Below are positions 7,868 through 16,799 of a DNA stretch of 64,000 nucleotides, one piece after another. The number at the start of each line of letters is the position of its first letter. Position 1 is the first letter of the stretch. The stretch is from Rubripirellula reticaptiva. GTDB lineage: Bacteria; Planctomycetota; Planctomycetia; Pirellulales; Pirellulaceae. Below the pieces are notes generated by a model. It made no database searches, was not told the origin of the DNA, and saw only the letters and a program-made list of their open reading frames with translations. The translations under genes and the position numbers were made by a program. Where the stretch lies: positions 744,001-808,000 of the forward strand of contig NZ_SJPX01000005.1 of the NCBI RefSeq assembly GCF_007860175.1, in the 5' to 3' direction.

Positions 7868-9100
7868 TTACTCGCTTAACCATGTAACAGGCCAGGGTGA
7901 CTTGGTGAGAGCTTGCCGGGCGGTTGGCGAATCGGATGCGAACACGCGAACGTCGTCGGCAGAGAGCGTGCCGAGTTGCACGGTGGTGTTGATTCGCCAT
8001 TCTCGTTCGGCGCGCCAATCGTAGGTATTGCCCGCCGCTTGAAACAGGAAACGATCCGCCGGTGCGAGCTTCCTGCGACTCTCTGGTTCACCGTAGATCA
8101 CTGGGCGGCCGCCCATCGCCGCTAAAACCTGTTTGCGAACGGCGACTCCGAACGGTTCGTAGTCCCAGCGGCCGAGGTGAGGCCGAAAACAGCGTCGCTG
8201 CAGAATGTCGGCGAGGGGCAGCGCCGAAAAACAGACCACCGGCTCGGAGCGCGTCGTCGCGACGGCCGAAGCGATCAGACACTGCGACCGCACAATTCGC
8301 TCGAGTGCATCGATCGGACCACGGTGCGTCGCAGCGGGATGATCAACCAAGACCGAGTCTTGGTACTGAGACTCGGTTTCGCCTGGCCATGGTCCGTGAC
8401 GTGATCGGGTGCAGTGAATCAGCCATTGCCCGTCCGTCCGAGACCAGTCAGCATCGGGGGACGAGGATTTAGTTGGCGGTGGTCCCGCGAGCGTGGATTC
8501 GGCGGTTGAAGTTTGGGGAAGCGATGAGTTGCGACCGGCCAGATACCATCCGATCGCACCATCGGTGATCAACCTGTTGGCGGCGTCTTTTCTGCCGCCC
8601 ATGATCGCAACTCGAGTGGACGCGTCCCTAGAGAGGCTTAGTCGTTTTCGCAGGCAAGTCTCGACGTTGCCACCTCGCCGAACGTGAATGGCATCAACGC
8701 GATCGGCGATCGCAATCACGGCTGCGTCACGCGAGAGTTCTTCGCAATCAATGCGAACATCTGCGACGCTGTCGTCAACGGAGACCGTTACGAGCGGAAC
8801 GTCAAACAACGCCGCTGCTCGAACGGTCCAAGGTTCGATCGCTGATCCTCGCGCGACCACGACAGCACCGCCGAGGTCACGGCAATCGAGCATGCTACGA
8901 CACAGAAACTGACAAACGCGTTGATGCAGAAACACGTCGTGTCCCAGTCGGCTGCTGGTTACTGCGACAAGGGTTCGCGGAAACCGCAGGATGTCACGTC
9001 CATGAACTTCGGCAACTGATTCTTTGACACTACCGTTAGCATTGGCCCATCGCCGCATCCGCGCGATACGAACTTCGTCAGGCGCTGGTGACGGTGTCAT
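7868..9100 (-). CDS. unknown two-part protein with SLOG/DprA-like N-half and EREWR-containing C-half
   Basis: A 410-residue soluble protein. The N-terminal half (about 40-180) alternates beta strands and glycine turns: TLVAVTSSRLG, GGAVVVARGSAIEPW, DVPLVTVSV, then DRVDAIHVRRGGNVETCL. This resembles the Rossmann-like SLOG/DprA fold that binds nucleotides or DNA. The C-terminal half (about 270-400) has RPHLGRWDYEPFGVAVRK, RPVIYGE and WRAEREWRI, a pattern I associate with uncharacterised bacterial proteins but cannot name. No signal peptide or membrane segment. It lies 41 bases after the histidine phosphatase gene on the same strand. Both domain comparisons are by eye and the function is unknown. 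Confidence 0.7.
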   Translation of the reverse strand: MTPSPAPDEVRIARMRRWANANGSVKESVAEVHGRDILRFPRTLVAVTSSRLGHDVFLHQRVCQFLCRSMLDCRDLGGAVVVARGSAIEPWTVRAAALFDVPLVTVSVDDSVADVRIDCEELSRDAAVIAIADRVDAIHVRRGGNVETCLRKRLSLSRDASTRVAIMGGRKDAANRLITDGAIGWYLAGRNSSLPQTSTAESTLAGPPPTKSSSPDADWSRTDGQWLIHCTRSRHGPWPGETESQYQDSVLVDHPAATHRGPIDALERIVRSQCLIASAVATTRSEPVVCFSALPLADILQRRCFRPHLGRWDYEPFGVAVRKQVLAAMGGRPVIYGEPESRRKLAPADRFLFQAAGNTYDWRAEREWRINTTVQLGTLSADDVRVFASDSPTARQALTKSPWPVTWLSE

Positions 9101-9141
9101 GTGGAGTTCCCTTCAAAGGAGCCAGTGGCACTAGGTCAAGA

Positions 9142-9822
9142 TTACGTTTCGTTGCCCGTGATCAATTTGTGGGGCAGATGGGTCACGGAGTTAAACCAAT
9201 CGAGCGTCCAACGATCGCCATCGAAATCCAGCTTCGAGATTCCGGTGTTACGAAGGGCTCCAAAAATTCTTGGATCGACACTTGCGTTAAGCATCTGGGC
9301 CAACAGCGCTCGCTTGAAATCTGCGTGGATGATCGCGACGACGGCCTGTCCCGAACTGCCAAAGGTAGCCGACAAACGTTTGACAACTTTACCAGCACGT
9401 GCGCAGGCTTCGTCGTCGGTTTCACGTCTTTGGCCGCCCCACCATCCGGTTTCTTTGATCGTAGAATCGACCGTGCACCGATTCGCATCGTCGACGACGT
9501 GACGGATGACATCAGCGCGGCCAAGCCCGATTCCGCCTTCGGTCGCATCCGGACCATGGCCGCGGAAACAGCCACCTCGTTCGAACACATCATGCCAAAC
9601 TTGGACGTCTGCACGATTCACATCCGTTACATAACGAGTCGTTTGTAACGTTCGCAAAAAAGGACTGGTGATCAAGTGATCGATCGAAAGCGATTTGATC
9701 CACAACGCCAAGTGCTGGCACTGCAGTCGGCCGACCGCGGTGATCCCGGGATCTTCGACACGCAGGTAGGCTGCCCTCGCGTTGTTTTCGCTTTCGGCAT
9801 GTCGGATCAAGTACAACTGCAT
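9142..9822 (-). CDS. histidine phosphatase family protein
   Basis: Starting at the ATG at 9822 the product begins MQLYLIRHAESENNARA, which holds the phosphohistidine RHAE/RHGE motif of the phosphoglycerate mutase-like histidine phosphatases. A second block, TSPFLRTLQTTRYV, is the usual SPLxRtxqTa segment. Later come a catalytic His-type VVAIIHADFKRALL block and GISKLDFDG. About 226 residues is normal for the family. A frame extending to 9882 adds 20 residues that overlap the upstream gene and lack conservation signs, so I chose 9822. Substrates vary across the family (sugar phosphates, nucleotides, phosphoproteins) and cannot be predicted here. Confidence 0.9.
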   Translation of the reverse strand: MQLYLIRHAESENNARAAYLRVEDPGITAVGRLQCQHLALWIKSLSIDHLITSPFLRTLQTTRYVTDVNRADVQVWHDVFERGGCFRGHGPDATEGGIGLGRADVIRHVVDDANRCTVDSTIKETGWWGGQRRETDDEACARAGKVVKRLSATFGSSGQAVVAIIHADFKRALLAQMLNASVDPRIFGALRNTGISKLDFDGDRWTLDWFNSVTHLPHKLITGNET

Positions 9823-9850
9823 GGTGAAAAATTCTTGCTCGGCGTTACGA

Positions 9851-10120
9851 TTACCGCCGCTGTCGAGTTCGCGTTCGAACATAGTCGATCATCATCCATT
9901 CAACGACGACCAACACGACCGGAATGGTGAATAACAAAAACTGAGACAACTGGACGTTGGCTGCCCATGATGGCCCCGATCGCTGAGCAGCGCTGATCAC
10001 GGCCATTACCAGCGATCCGTTGATGAACAGCATCAACGAAGTCACCAGCGCCGATCCGATCGCCAACAGGCAACCAGCCGTCACAGTGCTGCGTTCATCG
10101 GCGGACGATTTCCAGATCAC
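9851..10120 (-). CDS. small two-helix membrane protein
   Basis: An 89-residue protein with hydrophobic segments at about residues 15-42 and 60-78 and a basic end (YVRTRTRQRR), giving both termini on the cytoplasmic side by the positive-inside rule. Its ATG overlaps the stop of the GntP permease gene by 4 bases, so the two are translationally coupled. It may be an accessory subunit of that transporter. No family recognised. Confidence 0.7.
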   Translation of the reverse strand: MIWKSSADERSTVTAGCLLAIGSALVTSLMLFINGSLVMAVISAAQRSGPSWAANVQLSQFLLFTIPVVLVVVEWMMIDYVRTRTRQRR

Positions 10121-12108
10121 AGGCCCGCTCGCATCGGCAGCACTTGGCTAAACAGGATCGTAGCCAACAAGCCGACTATCGAAAGCACGGCCAAAAGCGG
10201 CGTCCAACTTCTTAACGATTCGCCTTCGGTGAGTCCGCCCATTTTCGTGAATACCCAAAATCCGCTGTCATTCATCCAACTGCCCATCAGCGATCCAGCG
10301 CCGACCGCAGTCGCGACGTAGACCAAATTGTATTCGGGTTTGATGTCACCGATGATCGCGGACATCATACCTGCACCAATGATCATCGCGACTGTGCTGC
10401 TGCCCTGGGCGACTTTCAAGACCGCCGCAATGCTCCATCCAAGCACCAACAGCGACACGCCTGCGGCGCCGGTGCCCGAGAAATAATCGCGGATCGTCTC
10501 ACTGATGTTCGTCTCTTGCAGCATTCCACCGAACGCGCCGCCGGCGGCCGTGATCAAGATAATGACGCCACCGCTCATCAACGATTCTTCGACATCGCCA
10601 CTAAGGCCACGCCACGACAATGACCGAGTGATCTTTAGCGTCAGCATTGCGCAGATCGCGGCCAGCAACAGAGCAAAGTTCGCGTTGCTCCACAGCGCCA
10701 TGCGATCCGCCAAGTCGCGCGCCGGTGACTGCCAGACATGTTGCTGGATCAGTTTTGGGTAAGCGTCTTCGATCAACGCACGATTCATTCGCCGTCGGTC
10801 AACAGGTTTCATCCTCAATTGATCGGCGTCCAATTTTGACTTTGCCACTTTCGACAACGGCACACCCAAAAAAGCTTTTTCGTCATGCAAATCGGTAGAC
10901 AGCAATGCTTGGCTGAACAGTTCGACGTATTCCTTTTTTGATGCATCATCGGCGGGAACGACGGTTAGCTGGTTCCGTTCGGCATCCGATAGCTGGTTGC
11001 TGGCCAGTAAACGTCCGGCCGGTGAAACAGGTTTCGCACTGGCCATCGTTTGAGCGAGTTCAGCGAAATTCTTGACTTCTGCGACAGTCAATCTCGCACG
11101 GTCTTCGCGGTCCGCAAGCGTCGTTGCGAGTGTCCCAGCACCGATCAGCAATACTGGCAGGGCGACCGGCAGCAGCGACACCCAAAGCGATGGAAGTTCG
11201 TGTTCCAAGAGTGCTTTATGTTTGTTGTCACCGGCGCCGAGAGATCGCATCACGATCGGCATTTTCTTGTCGATCAAGATCGAAAACAGCAAACCGGCAA
11301 TGGCTGCGGGAATTGCCACCATAACACCAACCAACATCATCATCCCAATGTCGACACCCAGAATCGCCGACACCAACAGCGGCCCCGGTGTTGGTGGAAC
11401 TAGCGTGTGAGTGATAGCGCCGCCGGTCGCAATCGCCATCATATACCGCAAATAGTTTTGATTGGTTCGCCGATACAGGCTGCGGGCGAGCGGCACCAAT
11501 AAGTAGAACACGGTGTCAAAGAAGACGGGGATCGCCAGGATAAAACCACTGACCATCAAGCCAAACGAGGCCTTCTTTTCGCCTGTCAAGGAGACCGCGC
11601 TGCGTACGACCCGGTCGGCCGCGCCGCTGTCGAGCATGCACTTGCCAATGATCGCAGCCATAGCGATCACGATGCCGATTCCGCCAGCTGAACTTCCGAA
11701 CGCATTGACCACGGCGTTCATGCGCGTGCCAGCGTCTTGACCTTCGACCAACCCCACACCCAAACTGACAATCAGTGCGGAAATGATCAGTGCCAAAAAC
11801 GCGTTCAGTTTCAGACCAATGATCATGCCAAGCACTGACACGATGCCAACGACCAGCAGAATGATGGGAATGATGTCCAGAACACCATCGTAGGAGTTGG
11901 GGATTTCGACGTCAGCAACTTCACCGTCCTCGGCTTCACTGACAGCGTCAGCCGCGTCGACGGCAACAGCAGCTTGGCCTGCGCCTGGAGTTAGGGCGGC
12001 TGGAGCAACGGGGCCTTGCCCGATCAGTTCGGCACTGCCGAGACAACCAAAGGCCAGTACTAGACAAAGCACGCAAATGAACGGGGGTCGCATTCGGTCA
12101 GGATCCAA
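10117..12108 (-). CDS. GntP-family permease with large central insertion
   Basis: A 663-residue membrane protein, much longer than the roughly 440-450 residues usual for gluconate/H+ symporters of the GntP family. It has an N-terminal signal-like segment (about 8-28), a polar stretch, and then family blocks: GIGIVIAMAAIIGKCMLDSGAADR, TLVPPTPGPLLVSAILGVD, VAQGSSTVAMIIGAG and GSLMGSWMNDSGFWVF (some shortened). An insert of about 130-140 mostly hydrophilic residues (about 330-470) sits between two transmembrane blocks. GntP transporters import gluconate and related sugar acids with protons across the inner membrane. The N-terminal extension and insert suggest an added periplasmic or cytoplasmic domain. 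The gene is followed by the coupled small membrane protein. Confidence 0.88.
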   Translation of the reverse strand: MDPDRMRPPFICVLCLVLAFGCLGSAELIGQGPVAPAALTPGAGQAAVAVDAADAVSEAEDGEVADVEIPNSYDGVLDIIPIILLVVGIVSVLGMIIGLKLNAFLALIISALIVSLGVGLVEGQDAGTRMNAVVNAFGSSAGGIGIVIAMAAIIGKCMLDSGAADRVVRSAVSLTGEKKASFGLMVSGFILAIPVFFDTVFYLLVPLARSLYRRTNQNYLRYMMAIATGGAITHTLVPPTPGPLLVSAILGVDIGMMMLVGVMVAIPAAIAGLLFSILIDKKMPIVMRSLGAGDNKHKALLEHELPSLWVSLLPVALPVLLIGAGTLATTLADREDRARLTVAEVKNFAELAQTMASAKPVSPAGRLLASNQLSDAERNQLTVVPADDASKKEYVELFSQALLSTDLHDEKAFLGVPLSKVAKSKLDADQLRMKPVDRRRMNRALIEDAYPKLIQQHVWQSPARDLADRMALWSNANFALLLAAICAMLTLKITRSLSWRGLSGDVEESLMSGGVIILITAAGGAFGGMLQETNISETIRDYFSGTGAAGVSLLVLGWSIAAVLKVAQGSSTVAMIIGAGMMSAIIGDIKPEYNLVYVATAVGAGSLMGSWMNDSGFWVFTKMGGLTEGESLRSWTPLLAVLSIVGLLATILFSQVLPMRAGL

Positions 12109-12185
12109 GGGAGAGCAATGGCGTCAGGAATCTTGTCGCGATGAAGATTCTAGCCCAACGCACGCCAGCGTGTTGGACGCAGCCA

Positions 12186-13310
12186 CTACGAACCGCTGGA
12201 CGTGTTGCCGGTCGACCGATTCTTTCGCAGTTGATCGCTTACGCGTGCCAAGATCTTTTGATCCTCGGCGCTCAATGATTCTTTGCCGCCGCTGTGCAAC
12301 CGCCGCAAGATGTCATCGAGCCGAGCAGCGTCGACGGCTTCATTTCGCTCCTGCTGCATCACTGCTTTCAAGCGTTTCAGCTTTCGCTTTCGATTCAGAC
12401 GTTCCTTGACCTTAGCGACCAGACTGGGTTGACGTCGCGATTGAGAAGAACCAGCCTCGGTCGAAAACTCAAACGCACGCAAGATTTGCACAATGTCGCT
12501 GCGGTACGATGAGACCCACAGCAACAGAGCCAAACCAAACAAGATCGGCCAACTGGGCAGTCCCGTTGATGTCGTTTGGGCAAGCGACCACATTGCCAAC
12601 ACCATTGTCAACATCGCCAGCACGATCAAGCAGCGGCGAAAGACTCGAACTTGGGCGGGCAGATCCAAACGCGTTCCACAGATCGCCGTCAGCGCGCCAT
12701 ACGTCTGGCGTCCGAGCGAGCGAGGGAGCGGAAAGATTTGGCAAACGGCCTGCAGCGAGCACAACCAAGCCGCTGCCTTCCACATCGCATCCGGAGCCGC
12801 CATGCCCAACGATGGCATGGCAAACAAACCAGTGACCAACGAACCAGCAGAGTCGTCCGACAAAGTGGGGATCTGGAACCCGCCGCCGATCAAACGAAAA
12901 ACCATCGCCAACACGACCAAGGAACCCATCGTCGACAAAGTGACGACCAACGCTCGCTTGGGTGGCCACCGACGCGGTGATGTTTCGACGCCAATCAAGC
13001 CAACGGTCAGTTCACCGACGGACAGCCCGCAGCCTAAAACCGTAAAGGTGTGAACGATGCTTTGCACAACCCAGCCGCTAACCCAAACCATGGTTCCAAG
13101 CAACGCGGCCTTCGGCAAATCGGAATTGCCTGGCTGTGATTTTGCAATCATCACGACGGTCAGCACGATTCCGGCAGCGACAAAAATCCCGTAGGACAGA
13201 TTCAATTGCATGCCACCAAGCGAACCGATCGGCACCGCCCAAGGGGGCACCCTATCGCGGGCAACCTGCGAGGGTTGAGGGGGAACCGAGGGTGGCTGTT
13301 CGACGGGCAT
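12186..13310 (-). CDS. M50-like membrane protein lacking the metalloprotease motifs (pseudoprotease)
   Basis: A 374-residue protein with about six hydrophobic segments. The layout follows site-2 protease/M50 proteins: a segment ending WVSGWVVQSIVHTFTVLGCG, then a GELTVGLIGVE block in the place of the strand that follows HExxH. Where HExxH is expected it has H87-T-F-T-V. Where NxxPxxxLDG is expected it has CQIFPLPRSLGRQ (about 190-201), so the second metal-binding Asp is missing too. The cytoplasmic C-tail (about 335-370: LDDILRRLHSGGKESLSAED) resembles the tail of bacterial rhomboid-type proteins. It is therefore probably inactive as a protease and may act in binding or regulation. The family assignment is by eye. 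Confidence 0.75.
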   Translation of the reverse strand: MPVEQPPSVPPQPSQVARDRVPPWAVPIGSLGGMQLNLSYGIFVAAGIVLTVVMIAKSQPGNSDLPKAALLGTMVWVSGWVVQSIVHTFTVLGCGLSVGELTVGLIGVETSPRRWPPKRALVVTLSTMGSLVVLAMVFRLIGGGFQIPTLSDDSAGSLVTGLFAMPSLGMAAPDAMWKAAAWLCSLQAVCQIFPLPRSLGRQTYGALTAICGTRLDLPAQVRVFRRCLIVLAMLTMVLAMWSLAQTTSTGLPSWPILFGLALLLWVSSYRSDIVQILRAFEFSTEAGSSQSRRQPSLVAKVKERLNRKRKLKRLKAVMQQERNEAVDAARLDDILRRLHSGGKESLSAEDQKILARVSDQLRKNRSTGNTSSGS

Positions 13311-13483
13311 CAGAAATCAGTGGGCATCAGAAATCAGGCGACAAGCCAAGTTCGAAAAGTGGCAGCCGGCGCGTTAGCTCGAAGTATACCGCATTGGCAA
13401 ATTGGTGAGACCGAAGTCGACAAAAACGGCGAACACGGTCTCGCCTGAAACTTCTGCCATTGGCGATCGCGCAGGCATTTTGA

Positions 13484-14092
13484 CTACAGATCTTTCAGCC
13501 GCTGGACCGACGCTCGGGCGCGTCTTAGGAAATCGTGCTTCGGCTCGCCAGTTTCCAGAAAAATCGGCGGTCCGATCGTGATACAGCTCAACAGTGGCAC
13601 GGGCAGCACTTCGCCGCGGGGCAGAATCCGATTTACGTTGTCGATGTAGACCGGCACCAATTCCAGGTCAGGTCGTTTTTTGGCCATGTAGAACAGGCCG
13701 CTCTTGAACGCCGTCATTTCCGTTTCGCCCGATGAACGACCACCCTCGGGGAACATGATCAGCGAATAAACGTCACCCATCTGTTTCAACATGATGTCGA
13801 TGGGGCTCTTGTGGACCTTGATTTCTTTTCGGTCCACCAGCAAAGCGTTGAAGCTGCGAGCCAAGTGAGGCTTGAACCAACCGGCCGACCAATAGTCTTT
13901 GGCCGCGACAGGGCGCGTCACCGCTCGCAGTTCCCGCGGCAGCGCCGACCATAACACCACCGCGTCAAGGTGGCTGGTGTGGTTGGCAAAGTAGATTCGC
14001 TGGCACGTATCCGGTTGGCAATCGATCCAACGAACGGTGAACCCGCTGAACAACTTTGCCAACAATACAATTGCGTGGCTAGTAAGCGTCAT
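13484..14092 (-). CDS. plsC: 1-acyl-glycerol-3-phosphate acyltransferase (PlsC-type)
   Basis: A 202-residue protein with the acyltransferase motif I NHTSHLD at residues 37-43 (His38 and Asp43 form HX4D), motif III FPEGGRSS at 114-121, and a motif IV-like VPVYIDN. These belong to the PlsC/LPLAT family, which adds the second acyl chain to lysophosphatidate during phospholipid synthesis at the inner membrane. The length is slightly below the usual 240 residues, mainly from a short N-terminus. It lies 75 bases after miaA on the same strand. Some members act on other lysolipids, so the exact substrate is inferred. Confidence 0.85.
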   Translation of the reverse strand: MTLTSHAIVLLAKLFSGFTVRWIDCQPDTCQRIYFANHTSHLDAVVLWSALPRELRAVTRPVAAKDYWSAGWFKPHLARSFNALLVDRKEIKVHKSPIDIMLKQMGDVYSLIMFPEGGRSSGETEMTAFKSGLFYMAKKRPDLELVPVYIDNVNRILPRGEVLPVPLLSCITIGPPIFLETGEPKHDFLRRARASVQRLKDL

Positions 14093-14167
14093 GCGCCCAT
14101 TCTAGTGCAACTTTCCTGTTTCTATCAGCGGCCAAGCGCGGACGGGCGTTCGTGGTCAGCTGCGCCC

Positions 14168-15112
14168 CTAAAACATCCTCACAATCTCATCGGCGACGCT
14201 GCGTGGATCGATCGAGTCGACGACATCCACTGGCCGGATTTCCGTGAACGAACGCAGCCACGACTCTTGGCGTTTGGCCAGTTGGCGAGTGTGGGTAGCG
14301 ACGTCGAGCTTTGTTTCGTCCAAGCCGGGGCCGCCACGCAGGTGGCTAATCACTTCGCGATAGCCGACCGCTTGAGCCGCCGTGCGAGACAATTCACCGT
14401 GCCTGTCGAGCAGACCCCGGACCTCTTCGACGAGCCCAGCCTCGAACATCGCATCGACGCGCGAATTGATTCGCTGATGCAGCATCTTCCGAGGCCACAG
14501 CAAACTGACGACTCGGCAATGCGATGGAGCAACCGACTTGTCAAACTGAATCTGTCGGTGGCTGATGGGCTGGCCAGTCAACCGAGCCACTTCAAGAGCT
14601 CGGATCATGCGACGGGCATCGTTCTTACCGATTCGGTGAGCCGCCAGCGGGTCGACTTGATGCAAACGATCTCGCAGCGCTTCGACACCGTACTTTTCAA
14701 CATCAGCTTGCACAGCTTCGCGAAACGCCCAGTCCGCCGGTGGACCAGGATCAAAGCCACGCAGGACTCCCTTTAAAAACATTGGCGTGCCGCCGACAAA
14801 AATCGGCGTCCGTCCGCGCGAACCGATTTCAGCAACCGCGTCATGAGCAGCTCGCAGGTAACGGGCAACACTGAAGTCTTCGGTTGCGTCGACCAAGTCG
14901 ATCAAATGGTGCGGTACCGCTGCTTGTTCTTCAGCACTCGGTTTCGCCGAACCGATGTCCATGCGCCGGTAGACGGCGATTGAATCAAGCGAGATGATTT
15001 CACCGTTGATTCGTTTGGCCAACTCAATCGCGACGGCACTTTTTCCGGACGCTGTGGGGCCGGTCAGCACGACCGCCGACGACGCAAGCGATTCAAAACA
15101 AGGTTCAGGCAT
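14168..15112 (-). CDS. miaA: tRNA dimethylallyltransferase
   Basis: Product of 314 residues from the ATG at 15112. A longer open frame exists, but its extra 206 residues are the antisense of the upstream permease. The P-loop GPTASGKS (18-25) is followed by the family blocks DSIAVYRRMDIGSAKP, VPHHLIDL, FVGGTPMFLKGVLRG, RMIRALEV and QAVGYREV. MiaA transfers a dimethylallyl group from DMAPP to adenosine 37 of tRNAs that read UNN codons. The common YRGMDIGTAKP appears here as YRRMDIGSAKP and GGTGLY as GGTPMF, variants I regard as tolerable. It sits 17 bases after the metal transporter permease gene. Confidence 0.95.
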   Translation of the reverse strand: MPEPCFESLASSAVVLTGPTASGKSAVAIELAKRINGEIISLDSIAVYRRMDIGSAKPSAEEQAAVPHHLIDLVDATEDFSVARYLRAAHDAVAEIGSRGRTPIFVGGTPMFLKGVLRGFDPGPPADWAFREAVQADVEKYGVEALRDRLHQVDPLAAHRIGKNDARRMIRALEVARLTGQPISHRQIQFDKSVAPSHCRVVSLLWPRKMLHQRINSRVDAMFEAGLVEEVRGLLDRHGELSRTAAQAVGYREVISHLRGGPGLDETKLDVATHTRQLAKRQESWLRSFTEIRPVDVVDSIDPRSVADEIVRMF

Positions 15113-15129
15113 GTTGATAAAGCCAAGTC

Positions 15130-16047
15130 CTACTTGAACATCCATCCGTGACGACGCCCCACCATTGCACTGACCGCCAACAAGCCCGACGCGACAACGA
15201 CAATGATCGCACCGGTGCTCAGTTTGGGCACGATCGCGCTGGCGACCGAACCAAACCCTGCTGCCAACGCACCAATCGCAGCCGAAATCCAAATGTTCGG
15301 CCGAATCGAATCGCTCCAGTATCGTGCGGCACTGGCGGGGATGATCAACAGCCCCACGATCAACAACAAACCGACGGACTGCATTCCCGCCACGCACACG
15401 GCCACAACCAGCGACATCAGTAACAAGTCCAGTAACCGAACGGGGTACCCCAAAACGGTCGCCAGCCCTTCGTCGAAACACATCAACGTCCATTCTTTCA
15501 ACAACATCGTGCTGGCCAGAATCGCCACGATCGCGATGCCTGCCAATAAAAAAACATCGGACTGCCGTATCGACGCAGCTTGTCCAAAAATGAATCCCGG
15601 CAAACCCGCTTGGCTGCCCGTTGGCGAGGCTTGAACGATCGGCATCAGCACCACACCGATGCCAAAAAACGTACTCAGCACAATCGCCATCACAGCGTCC
15701 TCGGGCAACCGGGCGACACGCCGCAGCCACAGCACCGACAGCATCGCCAAGCCGCTGCTGATCGCGCCGCCAATCAACATCACCGGCAAACTTTTGCCGG
15801 CTTCGGGTGCGATCGATGCGTATACCAAAAATGCAACCGCGACGCCTGGCAACGCCGCATGACCGATCACGTCGCCAGCCAACGCTCGACCTCGCAGCAT
15901 CAAGAACGTGCCCGTGATTCCTGCAGCAACCCCCAACAGCATCGTGCCGGCAAGCACGACGAGGGTATTGTAGGCGAACAGGTTTTCAATCAGCGACATC
16001 GGCAACGTTGAGGTTGTGGAAACGGTCAGGACCTGAAGTGCGATCAC
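15130..16047 (-). CDS. metal ABC transporter permease (ZnuB/TroC family)
   Basis: A 305-residue membrane protein with eight or nine hydrophobic segments. It contains blocks typical of the ABC-3 family: LMLRGRALAGDVIGHAALPGVA near the N-terminus (shortened), ALAMLSVLW-like helices and LLIVGLLIIPASAARYW. The likely start is GTG at 16047, whose bases overlap the TGA of the ATPase gene (GTGA), which indicates translational coupling. A second ATG 16 codons in would also fit. It forms the membrane channel of a zinc, manganese or iron importer with the adjacent ATPase and binding protein. Confidence 0.93.
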   Translation of the reverse strand: MIALQVLTVSTTSTLPMSLIENLFAYNTLVVLAGTMLLGVAAGITGTFLMLRGRALAGDVIGHAALPGVAVAFLVYASIAPEAGKSLPVMLIGGAISSGLAMLSVLWLRRVARLPEDAVMAIVLSTFFGIGVVLMPIVQASPTGSQAGLPGFIFGQAASIRQSDVFLLAGIAIVAILASTMLLKEWTLMCFDEGLATVLGYPVRLLDLLLMSLVVAVCVAGMQSVGLLLIVGLLIIPASAARYWSDSIRPNIWISAAIGALAAGFGSVASAIVPKLSTGAIIVVVASGLLAVSAMVGRRHGWMFK

Positions 16048-16799
16048 TCAAAGATCATCATTTTGCCGCCGTACGTGGCCTTTAACAACTTGGGCGTCAT
16101 CACGTCCGCCACCGGGCCTTCGGCGATCACTCGCCCGTTCAATAGCAGCGCACGATCAAAGTAATCTGCAACGGTATCCAGGTCATGGTGAACGACCATC
16201 GCCGTTTTTCCGTCGTCACGCAATCGCCTCAGCACGTCAATGATGGTTCGTTCGGTGGACGCGTCCACGCCCGCTAGCGGCTCGTCCATCAAGAACAGAT
16301 CAGCACCCTGGACCAGCGCCCGTGCCAAAAAGACACGCTGTTGTTGGCCACCGGAAAGCTGGCTGATTTGCCGCTTGCTGTAATCCTGCATCCCAACGCT
16401 TCGCAGCGCCTCGATCGCCTGCTCTCGGTGCTTCGAACGCACCGGTCGCAGCCAACCAATCTTGCGATACAAGCCCATACAAACCACATCCAATGCCGTG
16501 ACCGGAAAGTCCCAGTCGACACTGGTCCGCTGGGGAACATAGCTAACCCGCCCAACCGCACTGGCGAACGTATCGCCAAAAAATTTGAAGTAGCCCGACG
16601 CTGGTTCAATCAGCCCCAAAGCCGCTTTGATCATCGTGCTTTTGCCCGCACCGTTGGGGCCGACGATCGCGGTAAGCGTTCCCGGCGGAGTCGCCAAGTT
16701 CACGTTTTCAAGTACCGCATTGCTGCGATAGGCAATCGTAACGTTGAACGCTTGTAGTGGGCAAACCGATGAGGAATCGTCGCCAGACATTGCGTTCAA
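16044..16799 (-). CDS. metal ABC transporter ATP-binding protein
   Basis: A 251-residue ABC ATPase with Walker A GPNGAGKST, Q-loop region YVPQRTSVDWDFPVTALDVV, signature LSGGQQQRVFLARAL, Walker B ADLFLMDEPLAGVD and the switch His in VVHHDL. The Q-loop wording and length are typical of the zinc/manganese importer subfamily (ZnuC, MntB, TroB). Its start overlaps the stop of the binding-protein gene by 4 bases and its stop overlaps the start of the permease gene. Confidence 0.95.
   Translation of the reverse strand: MNAMSGDDSSSVCPLQAFNVTIAYRSNAVLENVNLATPPGTLTAIVGPNGAGKSTMIKAALGLIEPASGYFKFFGDTFASAVGRVSYVPQRTSVDWDFPVTALDVVCMGLYRKIGWLRPVRSKHREQAIEALRSVGMQDYSKRQISQLSGGQQQRVFLARALVQGADLFLMDEPLAGVDASTERTIIDVLRRLRDDGKTAMVVHHDLDTVADYFDRALLLNGRVIAEGPVADVMTPKLLKATYGGKMMIFE

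Noticed and set aside
14168-15730. A 520-codon frame as one gene
   Set aside because: The first 206 residues are the antisense of the metal transporter permease. The real MiaA start is at 15112, just before the P-loop.
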